Shown here: piece after piece, positions 17,830 through 31,148 of the stretch
Numbering within the stretch: the stretch's first letter is position 1
Layout of the letters: each line of letters starts with the position of its first letter
Origin: Desulfovibrio sp. 86
GTDB lineage: Bacteria; Desulfobacterota; Desulfovibrionia; Desulfovibrionales; Desulfovibrionaceae
NCBI RefSeq assembly: GCF_902702915.1
Contig: NZ_LR738849.1
Coordinates: forward strand, 1,984,001-2,048,000
Length of the DNA: 64,000 nt
Direction of reading: 5' to 3'
Position numbers and translations under genes: made by a program
Notes under the pieces: model-generated
The model's database searches: none
Seen by the model: the letters and a program-made list of their open reading frames with translations, nothing else
What the model was told of the DNA's origin: nothing

Positions 17830-19941
17830 CTACTGGCCCGTCGCCTTTTTTTCGGCGGCGGCCTGAACAGCCGTTATGGCCACAGTATTTACAATGTCGG
17901 GCACGGTGCAACCGCGCGACAGGTCATTCACAGGCTTGTTGAGGCCCTGAAGCACGGGGCCGATGGCCACCGCGCCAGCCGCGCGCTGTACGGCCTTGTA
18001 GGTATTGTTGCCCGTGTTGAGATCCGGGAAGATGAAAACGGTCGCCTTGCCGGCCACCTTGCTGTCGGGCATCTTGGTCTTGGCCACGCTGGGATCGATG
18101 GCGGCGTCGTACTGCAGGGGCCCTTCCAGCGCGAGCTCGGGGGCTATTTCCTTGGCGATGCGGGTGGCTTCCACCACTATGTCCACATCCGCGCCCTTGC
18201 CGGACGTGCCGGTGGAGTACGAAAGCATGGCCACGCGGGGCTCTATGCCGAAAACCGCAGCCGTGTGGGCCGAAGCAATGGCGATTTCAGCCAGTTGCTG
18301 CGCCGTGGGATTGGGGTTGACGGCGCAGTCGCCAAAGACCAGCACGCGGTCCTTGAGGCACATGAGAAAGACCGAGGACACAACGGAGAAGTTGGGCTTG
18401 GTCTTCACAAACTCGAAGGCCGGGCGGATGGTGTGGGCCGTGGTGTTGATCGCGCCGGACACCATGCCGTCGGCATCGTCGAGCTTGACCATCATGGTGG
18501 CGTAATAGGTGGCGTCCGCCATGGTGTCGCGGGCCTGTTCGGGCGTGATGCCCTTTTTCTTGCGCAGTTCGTAGTAGGTGTTGACGTATTCTTCAAACTT
18601 TTCGGATTTGACGGGATCGATAAGGGTGGCCTTGTCGATGTCCAGACCAAGAATTTTGGCCCTGGCGCGTATTTCGTCCACATCGCCCAGCAGGGTGATG
18701 TGGGCCACGTCGCGGCGCAGCAGGATGTCGGTGGCTTGGAGGATGCGTTCTTCAGTGCCTTCGGCCAGGACGATGCGCATCCTGTTGGCCTTGGCGCGTT
18801 CGATAAGTTCGAACTCGAACATCATCGGGGTGATGCGCGCGCTGCGTTTGCTCACAATGCGGCTGGCGATTTCCTTGCCATTGACGTGCTGCTCAAAGAG
18901 GCCCAGCACGGTGTTGATCTTGCGCACATTGCCGGGCTCGATGGGAGCGATAAGCTCCTGCAGAGCCAGCATGGTATTGTAGGTGTGGCCCTTGGTCAGC
19001 AGAATGGGCAGGGGTGAGGCCGTCCAGCCTTCAATAAATTTGCAGACTTCCTCGGCCGGGCGGATGCCGCCGGTGAGCAGCACGCCCGCGATGTCCGGCG
19101 TGGAGGAGGTGAGGCGCGAGGCAATGGCGGCAAGCAGCACGTCGGCGCGGTCGCCGGGGGTCACGATAAGCTGATCCTTGGCGATGTAGGGCAGCACGTT
19201 GTTCACGTGCATGGCCGCGATGAGGTAGTCGTCCACCAGAGCGTCCAGGCGGTTTTCGCCAAACAGCACTTCAGCGTCCAGGCCCTTTCTCACGTCGCCC
19301 ATGGTGGGCTGGCCGATGGTGGGCTCGTTGGGCACGGCGTAGATGAGGGCCTTGCGCTCGTCAGTGCTGAAATGGCCGCGCAGTTCGTCAAGCTCGGTCT
19401 GGGTGAGGTTGCGGCGGTTGATGATGGTGGCCACCACATCCAGTGAAAAAGGCGCAAGGCTGTCCATGGTGATCTGGAGAGACTCGCGGATGTCTTCTGC
19501 CGTGGCTTTTTGCCCGCTGGTCACAAGCATGACGGGCGTGCCCAGGTTGGCGGCTATTTCGGCATTGAGGTCGAACTCGAAAACCGGGTCCTTGGCCAGA
19601 AAGTCCGTTCCCACGCAAAGAACAAAATCAAAAGTTTCCAGCAGTTTTTTATACTTCTGGATAATGTTCTCGATGAGCAGGTTGCGCGAACCCTGGTTGA
19701 TGATCTGGCGCGCTTCACGCTGGGTGTAGGCGAAGGTGTCGGCATAATCCATCTTGAGTTTGAAGTACTCTAGCATCAGATGGATGTCCGGGTCACGATC
19801 GTCCCATACCGGTTCATTGATGATGGGGCGGAAGAACGCCACGTTGCGCATGCTGCGGCTGAGCAGCTGCATGGCTCCCAGGGCAATGGCGCTCTTGCCC
19901 GTCATGGGCCCGGTGGCTGTGATATAGAGTCCGTTATACAT
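17830..19941 (-). CDS. pta: Phosphate acetyltransferase, long form with DRTGG domain
   Basis: Interconverts acetyl-CoA and acetyl phosphate. The 703-residue chain has three parts: an N-terminal P-loop-like/cobyric-acid-synthase-type region (ATGPMTGKSAIALG near 8-21), a central DRTGG domain near 215-330, and the C-terminal catalytic PTA_PTB domain from about 375, including the AEGTEER block. Length and order match the long enterobacterial form. A GGGGAAG ribosome site precedes the ATG. It lies between ackA and por on the same strand, giving pyruvate to acetate in three adjacent genes. Confidence 0.97.
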   Translation of the reverse strand: MYNGLYITATGPMTGKSAIALGAMQLLSRSMRNVAFFRPIINEPVWDDRDPDIHLMLEYFKLKMDYADTFAYTQREARQIINQGSRNLLIENIIQKYKKLLETFDFVLCVGTDFLAKDPVFEFDLNAEIAANLGTPVMLVTSGQKATAEDIRESLQITMDSLAPFSLDVVATIINRRNLTQTELDELRGHFSTDERKALIYAVPNEPTIGQPTMGDVRKGLDAEVLFGENRLDALVDDYLIAAMHVNNVLPYIAKDQLIVTPGDRADVLLAAIASRLTSSTPDIAGVLLTGGIRPAEEVCKFIEGWTASPLPILLTKGHTYNTMLALQELIAPIEPGNVRKINTVLGLFEQHVNGKEIASRIVSKRSARITPMMFEFELIERAKANRMRIVLAEGTEERILQATDILLRRDVAHITLLGDVDEIRARAKILGLDIDKATLIDPVKSEKFEEYVNTYYELRKKKGITPEQARDTMADATYYATMMVKLDDADGMVSGAINTTAHTIRPAFEFVKTKPNFSVVSSVFLMCLKDRVLVFGDCAVNPNPTAQQLAEIAIASAHTAAVFGIEPRVAMLSYSTGTSGKGADVDIVVEATRIAKEIAPELALEGPLQYDAAIDPSVAKTKMPDSKVAGKATVFIFPDLNTGNNTYKAVQRAAGAVAIGPVLQGLNKPVNDLSRGCTVPDIVNTVAITAVQAAAEKKATGQ

Positions 19942-19984
19942 ATGCTTCCCCTGATTGTGCCGGGCAGGCTGGCAGGATGACGCG

Positions 19985-20014
19985 AAAAGGGGCGCAGGCC
20001 ATAACCTGCGCCCC
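19985..20014 (-). terminator. Terminator downstream of por
   Basis: Stem GGGGCGCAGG at 19989-19998 with CCTGCGCCCC at 20005-20014 and a 6-base loop, followed on the minus strand by a short TTTT. It separates por from pta, so the two may be only partly co-transcribed. Confidence 0.7.
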
Positions 20015-20102
20015 GGCCTATTGTTCTATGTCATGACCGCGTCCGCTGCCTGGAATCCATAGCGGAGCCTGGTGGCGGACGCGGTAGTCATTCGTCAGAT
20101 CC

Positions 20103-24534
<4,432 letters not shown>

Positions 24535-26292
24535 ATGTTTTGGAAAAACCTTTCAATAGGAAAAAAATTGTGTTTTGGCTTTGGCATCAGCCTGGTGGGC
24601 ATAATCTGCTTTGCCGTGGTTGCATGGAATGCCTCCAATGAAGTCATGACCATGGCCGACAGCGCGCTGCAAAAGCAGGGCAATGCCCTGGTTTTCGCCA
24701 TGCGCGAGGCCGATCATCTGCACTGGAAGGAGCGGGTCGGCAATTTTGTGGCCATGCCGCCTGCGGACGGCAAGCTCAATGTGCAGAAAGACGGCCATAA
24801 ATGCCTTTTCGGCCAGTGGTTTTACAATGGCGGGCGGGAAGAGGTGGAGGCCATTTTGCCGAGCACGTCCACCTATTTCAAGCAGATGGAAGCCGCCCAC
24901 CTGGATCTGCACAAGAGCGCCGCAGAAATTGAGCGCATGGTGCAGGAAGGTGACCTTGAAAGGGCCCGGCAGTATTTCAATACCATTACACTGGGCAAAT
25001 CGGCGGCGGTCGTGGAGACGCTCGCGCAGTTGCGCACCATGATGCTGCACGCCGCCGATGAGGACAAGGAAAGCTACAAGCATATCATGGCCCGTGAAAG
25101 ATACGTGGTTGCCGTCCTGCTGCTGGCCGTGCTGGGTTGTATGGTGATTTCCGGCGTGGCCATTACGCGCTCCATCCGCAATCCTTTGCGCGGGCTTGTG
25201 GACAAGTCCGCCGAGGTGGTGGCGGGCAATATGGACGTGGATCTGCGCCTGCCGCGCAGGGATGAAATAGGCGCGCTGTCGAGCGCGCTGGGCTCCTTGC
25301 TGGACAGTCTGAAGCTCAAGCTGACCGAAAACCAGAAAAAGTCTGAAGAGGCTCAGGCCAGTGCCGACCATGCCCAGAGCTCCCTCAAGGATGCGGAGGA
25401 AAAAGAGACCCGCATTGCCGCCCTGCTGGAAAATATGAACACCATAGCCGCTCAGGCCGACACCATTGCCGGGGACCTGGCCGAGCATTCCATCATCCTG
25501 GCCGATCGGGTGGAGACTGTCTACAAGGGCAGCGAAGACCAGCACAACCTCATGCGCGGCAGCCTTGACGATCTGGAGCAGCTTGCCGCGGCGGCCACTG
25601 AAATTGCCGTCAATGCGGAGCATTCGGCCCACGGAGCGCGCAGTTCAAAGGAGTATGCCGGAAGCGGCGTGGATGTGGTGACCCGTTGCGCCCAGGCCAT
25701 CAGTCGGGTCAACGACCTCGCGTCCAAACAGAACGGGCAGATAACCGAACTGGGCGAGATGGCTCAGGGCATTACCGGCATCATGAGCGTTATTACCGAC
25801 ATTGCCGACCAGACCAACCTGCTGGCGCTGAACGCCGCCATTGAGGCGGCCCGTGCGGGTGAGGCCGGGCGGGGCTTTTCGGTTGTTGCTGATGAAGTGC
25901 GGAAGCTGGCGGAAAAAACGGTTGCCGCCACGCAGGCCGTGGGGGCCAAGATCACCGGCATTCAGGAATCCATCCATGCCAGCGTGGCCTTTATGGGGCA
26001 GACCAGCGAGGCCGTGCACGAGTCCAATGACCTTGCGCAGCAGTCGGGTGAGGCGCTTACGCAGATTCTGGATCTGGCCGCCTCCAATGTGGACAGCGCC
26101 GCAGGCATGGCCGTGGCCGCGCAGCAGCAGAACGACACTGTGGCGCATGTGACGCAGGGCATGAAGAACGTGCAGGACATTGCCGAGGCCACCCGCACGT
26201 CCATGGGCGAAGCCGACCACCAGGTGCGGGCCGTAGCCAAGATGGCCACCGAGTTGCGGGAGCTTATCGACAGGTTGAAAAACCGGAATTAG
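24535..26292 (+). CDS. Methyl-accepting chemotaxis protein with a periplasmic CZB-like zinc domain
   Basis: Membrane chemoreceptor of 585 residues. The first membrane segment is about 12-31 and the second about 190-210. The segment between them, which should be periplasmic, carries the pattern of the chemoreceptor zinc-binding (CZB) domain: H61-x2-W64, C90-x-F-G-x-W95 and H122-x3-H126. A HAMP domain follows to about 270. The cytoplasmic signalling hairpin has the conserved tip [19 protein letters not shown] near 427-445. CZB domains are more often cytoplasmic and C-terminal; the ligand pattern suggests sensing of zinc or of oxidants that react with the zinc-thiolate. The ATG follows GAGAGG. 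The 151-bp hairpin element begins at the base after its stop. Confidence 0.92.
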   Translation: MFWKNLSIGKKLCFGFGISLVGIICFAVVAWNASNEVMTMADSALQKQGNALVFAMREADHLHWKERVGNFVAMPPADGKLNVQKDGHKCLFGQWFYNGGREEVEAILPSTSTYFKQMEAAHLDLHKSAAEIERMVQEGDLERARQYFNTITLGKSAAVVETLAQLRTMMLHAADEDKESYKHIMARERYVVAVLLLAVLGCMVISGVAITRSIRNPLRGLVDKSAEVVAGNMDVDLRLPRRDEIGALSSALGSLLDSLKLKLTENQKKSEEAQASADHAQSSLKDAEEKETRIAALLENMNTIAAQADTIAGDLAEHSIILADRVETVYKGSEDQHNLMRGSLDDLEQLAAAATEIAVNAEHSAHGARSSKEYAGSGVDVVTRCAQAISRVNDLASKQNGQITELGEMAQGITGIMSVITDIADQTNLLALNAAIEAARAGEAGRGFSVVADEVRKLAEKTVAATQAVGAKITGIQESIHASVAFMGQTSEAVHESNDLAQQSGEALTQILDLAASNVDSAAGMAVAAQQQNDTVAHVTQGMKNVQDIAEATRTSMGEADHQVRAVAKMATELRELIDRLKNRN

Positions 26293-26443
26293 GGAAGCGC
26301 GCCGTTATTCCGTTTGGCGGCGTTGCGTGACTTTTCTTGAAACAGTCGAGGACGGAAGGGTCCCCACCTGCTTCAAAAAAAGATAGCGCCTTGCCAAACA
26401 AAATAACGGCGCGTTTCCAGAAGGTTCTTTGCTCAGTGCTTCC
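26293..26443 (+). repeat. 151-bp hairpin element, copy 2, abutting the chemoreceptor stop codon
   Basis: Starts at the base after the TAG stop (26290-26292). Outer arms of 26 bases (26293-26318 with its complement ending near 26418) pair at 23 positions plus one G-U. The inner arms are CTTTTCTTGAAACAG and CTGCTTCAAAAAAAG. Compared with the copy at 3365-3515, several paired positions in the outer arms differ on both sides while still pairing here, which suggests selection on the fold. Confidence 0.8.
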
Positions 26444-26789
26444 TTGGAGCAATTTCACTAGCGATGCTGTCGCCATCCGGCTGCCGCTTGAAATTGATCC
26501 GGCGGCAGCGTGAGCGGACGGCCGCCAAAAAGACGTAAGCGCAGCTTCATCCTTCAGCCCTTCGGAGCAATGGATGAAGCTGCGCTTGTTTGCGCTGTCG
26601 GGCGCGGTGGTCGCGCCTTGCCGTTTTGCGCTGCCGGGCGCTGATGCAACTCTGGAAGACGCGTCCCCTGCCCCCGCGTGTACAGCAATAAAGGTTTTAG
26701 GGGGTGGGGGCGTGGGGGAGGAGACCTTTTTGCAAAAGGGTCCCTCCCCCACAAAGTATTTCAAGTTGCCATTTCATTCGCAACCGGCT
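26444..26789. repeat. Spacer with a 16-bp perfect inverted repeat and hairpin repeat copy 2
   Basis: AAGCGCAGCTTCATCC at 26537-26552 and its exact complement at 26572-26587 form a 16-bp stem with a 19-base loop. Further on, 26686-26752 is an inverted copy of the GTGGGGGAGG hairpin repeat (hairpin 26712-26752, tail 26690-26711). In the minus direction that hairpin lies downstream of the lipoprotein gene and could serve as its terminator. No gene is seen. Confidence 0.75.
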
Positions 26790-27431
26790 CTATTGTTGCG
26801 GTTTTGCGGCTCCAGCGGCCTTGCTGGTGGCGTGAATGGCGGTTCCGATTTCACGGGCCAGCGTTTCCGTAAACAGGGTAGGCGCTCCGGCGTCCATGCG
26901 TATCTGTCCCGGCAACAGCAGGGCTATGCGCATCTGGCTGTTGGAAAGGGCGTTGCGGCTGGATATGTTCTTGAGCTTGGCCTTGCTTTCCCTCTGCGCG
27001 CTGGGAACGCGCCGCTGCACCAGCAATACGTCGGCCATTACCGTTGTGGCTCCAGTGCCCTTGAGGGTGGATGGCGTGTCGTAGCCTGCGGCTACAGTCT
27101 GCCGCAGGTGGGCGGGGTCCGTGTTTCCGGCGGACAGCACCGTGATCTGCACGATGTTTCCGGCCTCGCTGGGATTGCCCACAATGGTGAATCCGCTGCG
27201 TTGCAGCCAGGATTCTGCCTGGGCGCGCAGCCCGAAAACGCGGTCGGTGTTGTCGCGCACGTTTACGTAGACAGTGTCCGCAATTGTATCATCGTCCAGT
27301 GCTTCTTCCAGCTTGCCGGAACGCAGCACTTCCAGTTTGTCCGGGTCAGCGGCCTGACGCACGCAGGCTGCAAGCGGCACAAGGCTCACGCAAAGCAGCA
27401 GCGCAATAAAACTCATTTTTTTCAGAGTCAT
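26790..27431 (-). CDS. TraT-like outer-membrane lipoprotein (paralogue 1)
   Basis: Secreted lipoprotein of 213 residues from the ATG at 27431 (GAGG ribosome site). A signal peptide ends in the lipobox LAAC near residues 20-23. The segment VYVNVRDNTDRVFGLRAQ, followed by a hydrophilic alpha/beta region, resembles the TraT complement-resistance family (ordinary TraT has a FLQIKNTSD segment here). It lacks the glycine-rich membrane-spanning stretch present in TraT and in the neighbouring paralogue. The next gene on the same strand encodes a second member. Role unknown; TraT itself is a surface-exclusion and serum-resistance lipoprotein of conjugative plasmids. Confidence 0.55.
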   Translation of the reverse strand: MTLKKMSFIALLLCVSLVPLAACVRQAADPDKLEVLRSGKLEEALDDDTIADTVYVNVRDNTDRVFGLRAQAESWLQRSGFTIVGNPSEAGNIVQITVLSAGNTDPAHLRQTVAAGYDTPSTLKGTGATTVMADVLLVQRRVPSAQRESKAKLKNISSRNALSNSQMRIALLLPGQIRMDAGAPTLFTETLAREIGTAIHATSKAAGAAKPQQ

Positions 27432-27872
27432 AAAGAAAACCTCGATCCTTGCCGCCACAAACGCGGCTGGTATTGAAGGCGAAAGCGTGGGGCCTTCGCC
27501 ATGCATGTCCCCAAACATGCATTTTTTGGGCCTGTGAACACGTCCGCAACGACATTTCTTTGTGGCCAGGCCGACATCCGTTGGGCGGGTCTGCTGCAAA
27601 TCCATGAAGTACGGTATGTTTTATGACGAAAGATCCTGTGCCCGTGGGCAAAGATGTCTCGCTGTGTTAGGGGTTGGGCAATTTTCGGAATGTCCGTACT
27701 TTCGCCATTGGTTTTTCAGGGCTGCAACGCGCGGGTTTTACCCTACGGCAGCGTGAATATTTCGGAGTGTTCTTCGTCCGGCAGGGGGGTGGCCGGTATC
27801 GGCGTGCGCAAAATAGTGGCGCGCCGGTTGCGGCATTCCGACAGGCTGGCCTGTCATGTCGTTACTATCTTG
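27432..27872 (-). other. Spacer between the two lipoprotein genes
   Basis: About 440 bp in which I see no gene, terminator or repeat that I can support. Open frames here are short and have no recognisable features. Confidence 0.4.
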
Positions 27873-28583
27873 TCAGGGCTTCACAGCCTTGACGATTTCG
27901 TTGCTCAGCTTGTCTTCCAGGGCAGGGAGGATGGCGTCGCGCCCCATATTTTCACCCTCGGCGCTCACAGCCACCGTATGCATGGCGTCCGGCTGCTTGC
28001 CCTTTTTGCCCACGCCCACCTGGGCGCGCATGCCCCACATATTGCTTGTGCCGCCGTCAAGCATGCTGACTCCAAGGCCCAGCAGCAGGCCGCCGCCCAC
28101 GCCCCAGGCCGCGCCGCGCCCCCCGCCTGCGGAGCCGCCCACAAGCGCGCCAAGCATGGCCCCCGTGCCTGCGTGGCCCAGGGTTCGTCCCGGGCTGGCG
28201 GGTGTGCTGCGGGAGCCCAGCGGGGTCACGTCTTCCACCACCACGCGCAGGTTCAGGTCAGCCTCCTTGGCCGTCTCGGCGGGCACAAGCTCACGCTCGC
28301 TCTGAAGGTAGGCCGTGAGCATGGATTGAAGGTCGGCATTGAAACTGGCGCTGCCGCCGCTCACGTCCACAAAGACGCTTTGCCCCGGTTTGGCCTTGAT
28401 TGTGGGCAGAGGATCGGGGCTGGCCTGGGCCTGGCTGGCGCGCGGGTCAGCAGGCGAGCCGGGCGGAAAACCCGAGTCTTCGGTATTGCCGCTGTTCTGG
28501 TGGGAGGCACAGCCCGCCGCCATGAACAGCATGGTAAGACACAGTGCCGCCGTGAGGCGGTAGAGTATTGGACTTATATGCAT
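27873..28583 (-). CDS. TraT-like outer-membrane lipoprotein (paralogue 2)
   Basis: 236 residues from the ATG at 28583, which follows GAGGG. The signal peptide ends in the lipobox MAAGC near 21-25. A mature N-terminal linker rich in proline, serine and alanine precedes a central glycine-rich stretch (GAMLGALVGGSAGGG onward, near 142-175) typical of the TraT membrane segment. The end resembles TraT too (LEDKLSNEIVKAV). It is likely anchored in the outer membrane. No conjugation genes are nearby, so this is probably a chromosomal relative with an envelope role. Confidence 0.6.
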   Translation of the reverse strand: MHISPILYRLTAALCLTMLFMAAGCASHQNSGNTEDSGFPPGSPADPRASQAQASPDPLPTIKAKPGQSVFVDVSGGSASFNADLQSMLTAYLQSERELVPAETAKEADLNLRVVVEDVTPLGSRSTPASPGRTLGHAGTGAMLGALVGGSAGGGRGAAWGVGGGLLLGLGVSMLDGGTSNMWGMRAQVGVGKKGKQPDAMHTVAVSAEGENMGRDAILPALEDKLSNEIVKAVKP

Positions 28584-28901
28584 ATAGCCCTCATTTTGGC
28601 TGAAATCTTCTACAAGATTACCGCAAGTTGCACATGCCTGTCCAGTTGGGCGTATGTTTGTCATACGAATGGCAGGTATGTGGCATCTCCCCAATAAGTA
28701 AAAGTTTTTACTGCCGTGCGGCGGCGCCGGTCACGCTTTGCGCTCTGCACGCGGCCGGGCCGCAGCCGGGGCGCGGGAACAGGCCGGTCAGCACTGTTCC
28801 GATGATGCGCACTTGACGCCTGTGGGTTTTATCGTATCTTGCCGTTACATAAAAGGCGCGTCAGACACTACCGGCGCAGCCGGAAAGCAGTCGAGGACAG
28901 C
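28584..28901 (+). other. Spacer before topA
   Basis: About 320 bp between divergent genes. It must hold the promoters of both, but I see no clear -35/-10 pair beyond short AT-rich patches near 28600-28710. The topA ribosome site is GAGG at 28893-28896. Confidence 0.4.
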
Positions 28902-31148
28902 ATGGGCAAACAGTTGATAATAGTGGAATCTCCGGCCAAAGTTAAGACCATCAAAAAGTTTCTAGGGCCGTCATACATGGTGCAGGCCAGTGTGGGCCAT
29001 GTACGCGATTTGCCCGCCAAGGCCCTCGGAGTAAACGAAGAGGACAACTTCGCGCCCCAGTATGAAGTCATAGACAACAAAAAAAATGTGGTCAGCGAAC
29101 TGCGCGCCGCCGCCGCCAAGGCCGACACTGTTTACCTTGCCCCTGACCCCGACCGCGAGGGCGAGGCCATTGCGTGGCATGTGGCCGAGCTCATCCGCGA
29201 CAAGGCCAAGGACATCAAGCGCATCCAGTTCAACGAAATTACAGCCAAGGCCGTCAAAGAAGCGTTAGCGCACCCGCGCGACCTCAATGAAGACCTTTTT
29301 GACGCCCAGCAGGCCAGGCGCATTCTGGACAGGCTGGTGGGCTACAAGATTTCTCCCCTGCTGTGGAAGACCATCAAGCGGGGCATATCCGCCGGGCGGG
29401 TGCAGTCGGTGGCGCTGCGCCTCATCGCCGAACGCGAGGAAGAGCGCGAGGTGTTCAAGCCGGAGGAATACTGGCTGTTCAAGGTGCTGCTTTCGGGCGA
29501 CACGCCGCCGCCCTTCAAGGCCGATCTCGCCAAGATCAAGGGCAAAAAAGCGGTCATCGCCAACGCCGAAGAGGCGCAGGCGCTGGAAGACGCCCTCAAG
29601 GGTCAGCCCTTTGTGGTTGAGAGCGTGGAACAGAAGGAGCGCGAGCGCGCGCCGCAGCCGCCCTTCATAACCTCCACCTTGCAGCAGGCGGCCAACCAGA
29701 GGCTTTCCTACACGGCCAAGCGCACCATGAATATCGCCCAGCGCCTCTATGAAGGCGTGGAGCTTGGCGACCGTGGCCTGACGGCCCTCATTACCTATAT
29801 GCGTACGGACTCGACGCGCATCGCCGACGAAGCGCGCGACGCGGCCAAGGATTTTATCGCCGCGCACTTCGGCAAGGACTATCTGCCCAAGCGCGCCCGC
29901 GTGTACAAGGCCAAGGGCAGCGCCCAGGACGCCCACGAAGCCGTCCGCCCCGTGGACGTGACCATCACTCCCGACGAGGTGAAGCAGCATTTGCCGCCGG
30001 ATCAGTACAATCTGTACCGGCTCATCTGGTCGCGGTTTGTGGCTTCGCAGATGGCCGGGGCGCGCTTTCACGACACCACAGCCACCATTGCCTGCGCCCA
30101 CAGCCAGTGGCGCGCCAAGGGCGAGCGCATGCTTTTCCCCGGTTTTCTGGCGGCCCTGCCGCGCGCCGGAGAAGACGCCGACGCCGAACTGCCCCCTCTT
30201 GAGGCCGGGCAGACGCTCAAGCTGGACAAGCTGGACAAGGAGCAGAAGTTCACCCAGCCCCCGCCGCGTTACAGCGAAGCAAGCCTTGTGCGCGAGCTGG
30301 AAGAACGGGGCATCGGGCGACCCTCCACCTACGCGGCCATCATTTCCACCCTTCAGGACAGAGAGTACGTCAGCCTGGTGGAAAGGCACTTTGTGCCCAC
30401 GGATCTTGGCCGGGTGGTCTGCAGTCAATTGACCGAACACTTTGGCAGGCTCATGGATGTGGGCTTTACCGCCCAGATGGAAGAGGGCCTCGACAAGGTG
30501 GCCGAGGGCAAGGCCCACTGGGTGGATCTTTTGCGCGCCTTTTCCGATGATTTTAATCCCACGCTGGCGGCGGCCGCCAAAAACATGCAGAGCGTCAAGG
30601 GCGGCATCCCCGCTGATCTGCCCTGTCCGGAATGCGGCAAGCCGCTGATGATCAAATTCGGCAAGGCAGGAGCTTTTCTTGCCTGTTCCGGCTATCCCGG
30701 CTGCAGCTACACCAGCAATTTTTCCCGTAACGAAGATGGCCGGGTCGAGGCCGTGGCCGCCGAAAAACCGCAGTATGAAAAAGTGGGGCAGTGCCCCCAG
30801 TGCGGGCGCGATCTTGTCATCAAAAAATCCCGCACGGGCAGCAGTTTTATCGCCTGTACCGGCTACCCCGAATGCAAGTATGCGGCCCCGCTGTCCACGG
30901 GCGTGCCCTGCCCGCGCTGCCAGAAAGGCCAGCTGGTGGAAAAAAGCACCAAGCGCGGAAAGCTGTTTTACTCGTGCGACCAGTATCCCCAGTGTGATTT
31001 CGCCTTGTGGGACAGGCCCGTGCCAGGCCCCTGCCCGCGCTGTAACTCGCCATACCTTGTTGAAAAAAAGGGCCGGGCCGGCACCAAGATCATGTGCCCG
31101 GTCAAGGGGTGCGGCTACGTCAAGGAGGACGGAGATGAGCAAAGCTGA
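28902..31148 (+). CDS. topA: DNA topoisomerase I
   Basis: Relaxes negative supercoils by transient single-strand cleavage. The 748-residue protein from the ATG at 28902 starts with the TOPRIM domain (LIIVESPAKVKTI; acidic DPDREGEA near 77-84). The catalytic tyrosine is Y299 in YMRTDST. The C-terminal part has four successive C4 zinc-ribbon-like units: CPECGKP...CSGYPGC, CPQCGRD...CTGYPEC, CPRCQKG...CDQYPQC and CPRCNSP...CPVKGC. The downstream xdhC-like gene starts 14 bases before its stop, so the two are translationally coupled. Confidence 0.97.
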   Translation: MGKQLIIVESPAKVKTIKKFLGPSYMVQASVGHVRDLPAKALGVNEEDNFAPQYEVIDNKKNVVSELRAAAAKADTVYLAPDPDREGEAIAWHVAELIRDKAKDIKRIQFNEITAKAVKEALAHPRDLNEDLFDAQQARRILDRLVGYKISPLLWKTIKRGISAGRVQSVALRLIAEREEEREVFKPEEYWLFKVLLSGDTPPPFKADLAKIKGKKAVIANAEEAQALEDALKGQPFVVESVEQKERERAPQPPFITSTLQQAANQRLSYTAKRTMNIAQRLYEGVELGDRGLTALITYMRTDSTRIADEARDAAKDFIAAHFGKDYLPKRARVYKAKGSAQDAHEAVRPVDVTITPDEVKQHLPPDQYNLYRLIWSRFVASQMAGARFHDTTATIACAHSQWRAKGERMLFPGFLAALPRAGEDADAELPPLEAGQTLKLDKLDKEQKFTQPPPRYSEASLVRELEERGIGRPSTYAAIISTLQDREYVSLVERHFVPTDLGRVVCSQLTEHFGRLMDVGFTAQMEEGLDKVAEGKAHWVDLLRAFSDDFNPTLAAAAKNMQSVKGGIPADLPCPECGKPLMIKFGKAGAFLACSGYPGCSYTSNFSRNEDGRVEAVAAEKPQYEKVGQCPQCGRDLVIKKSRTGSSFIACTGYPECKYAAPLSTGVPCPRCQKGQLVEKSTKRGKLFYSCDQYPQCDFALWDRPVPGPCPRCNSPYLVEKKGRAGTKIMCPVKGCGYVKEDGDEQS

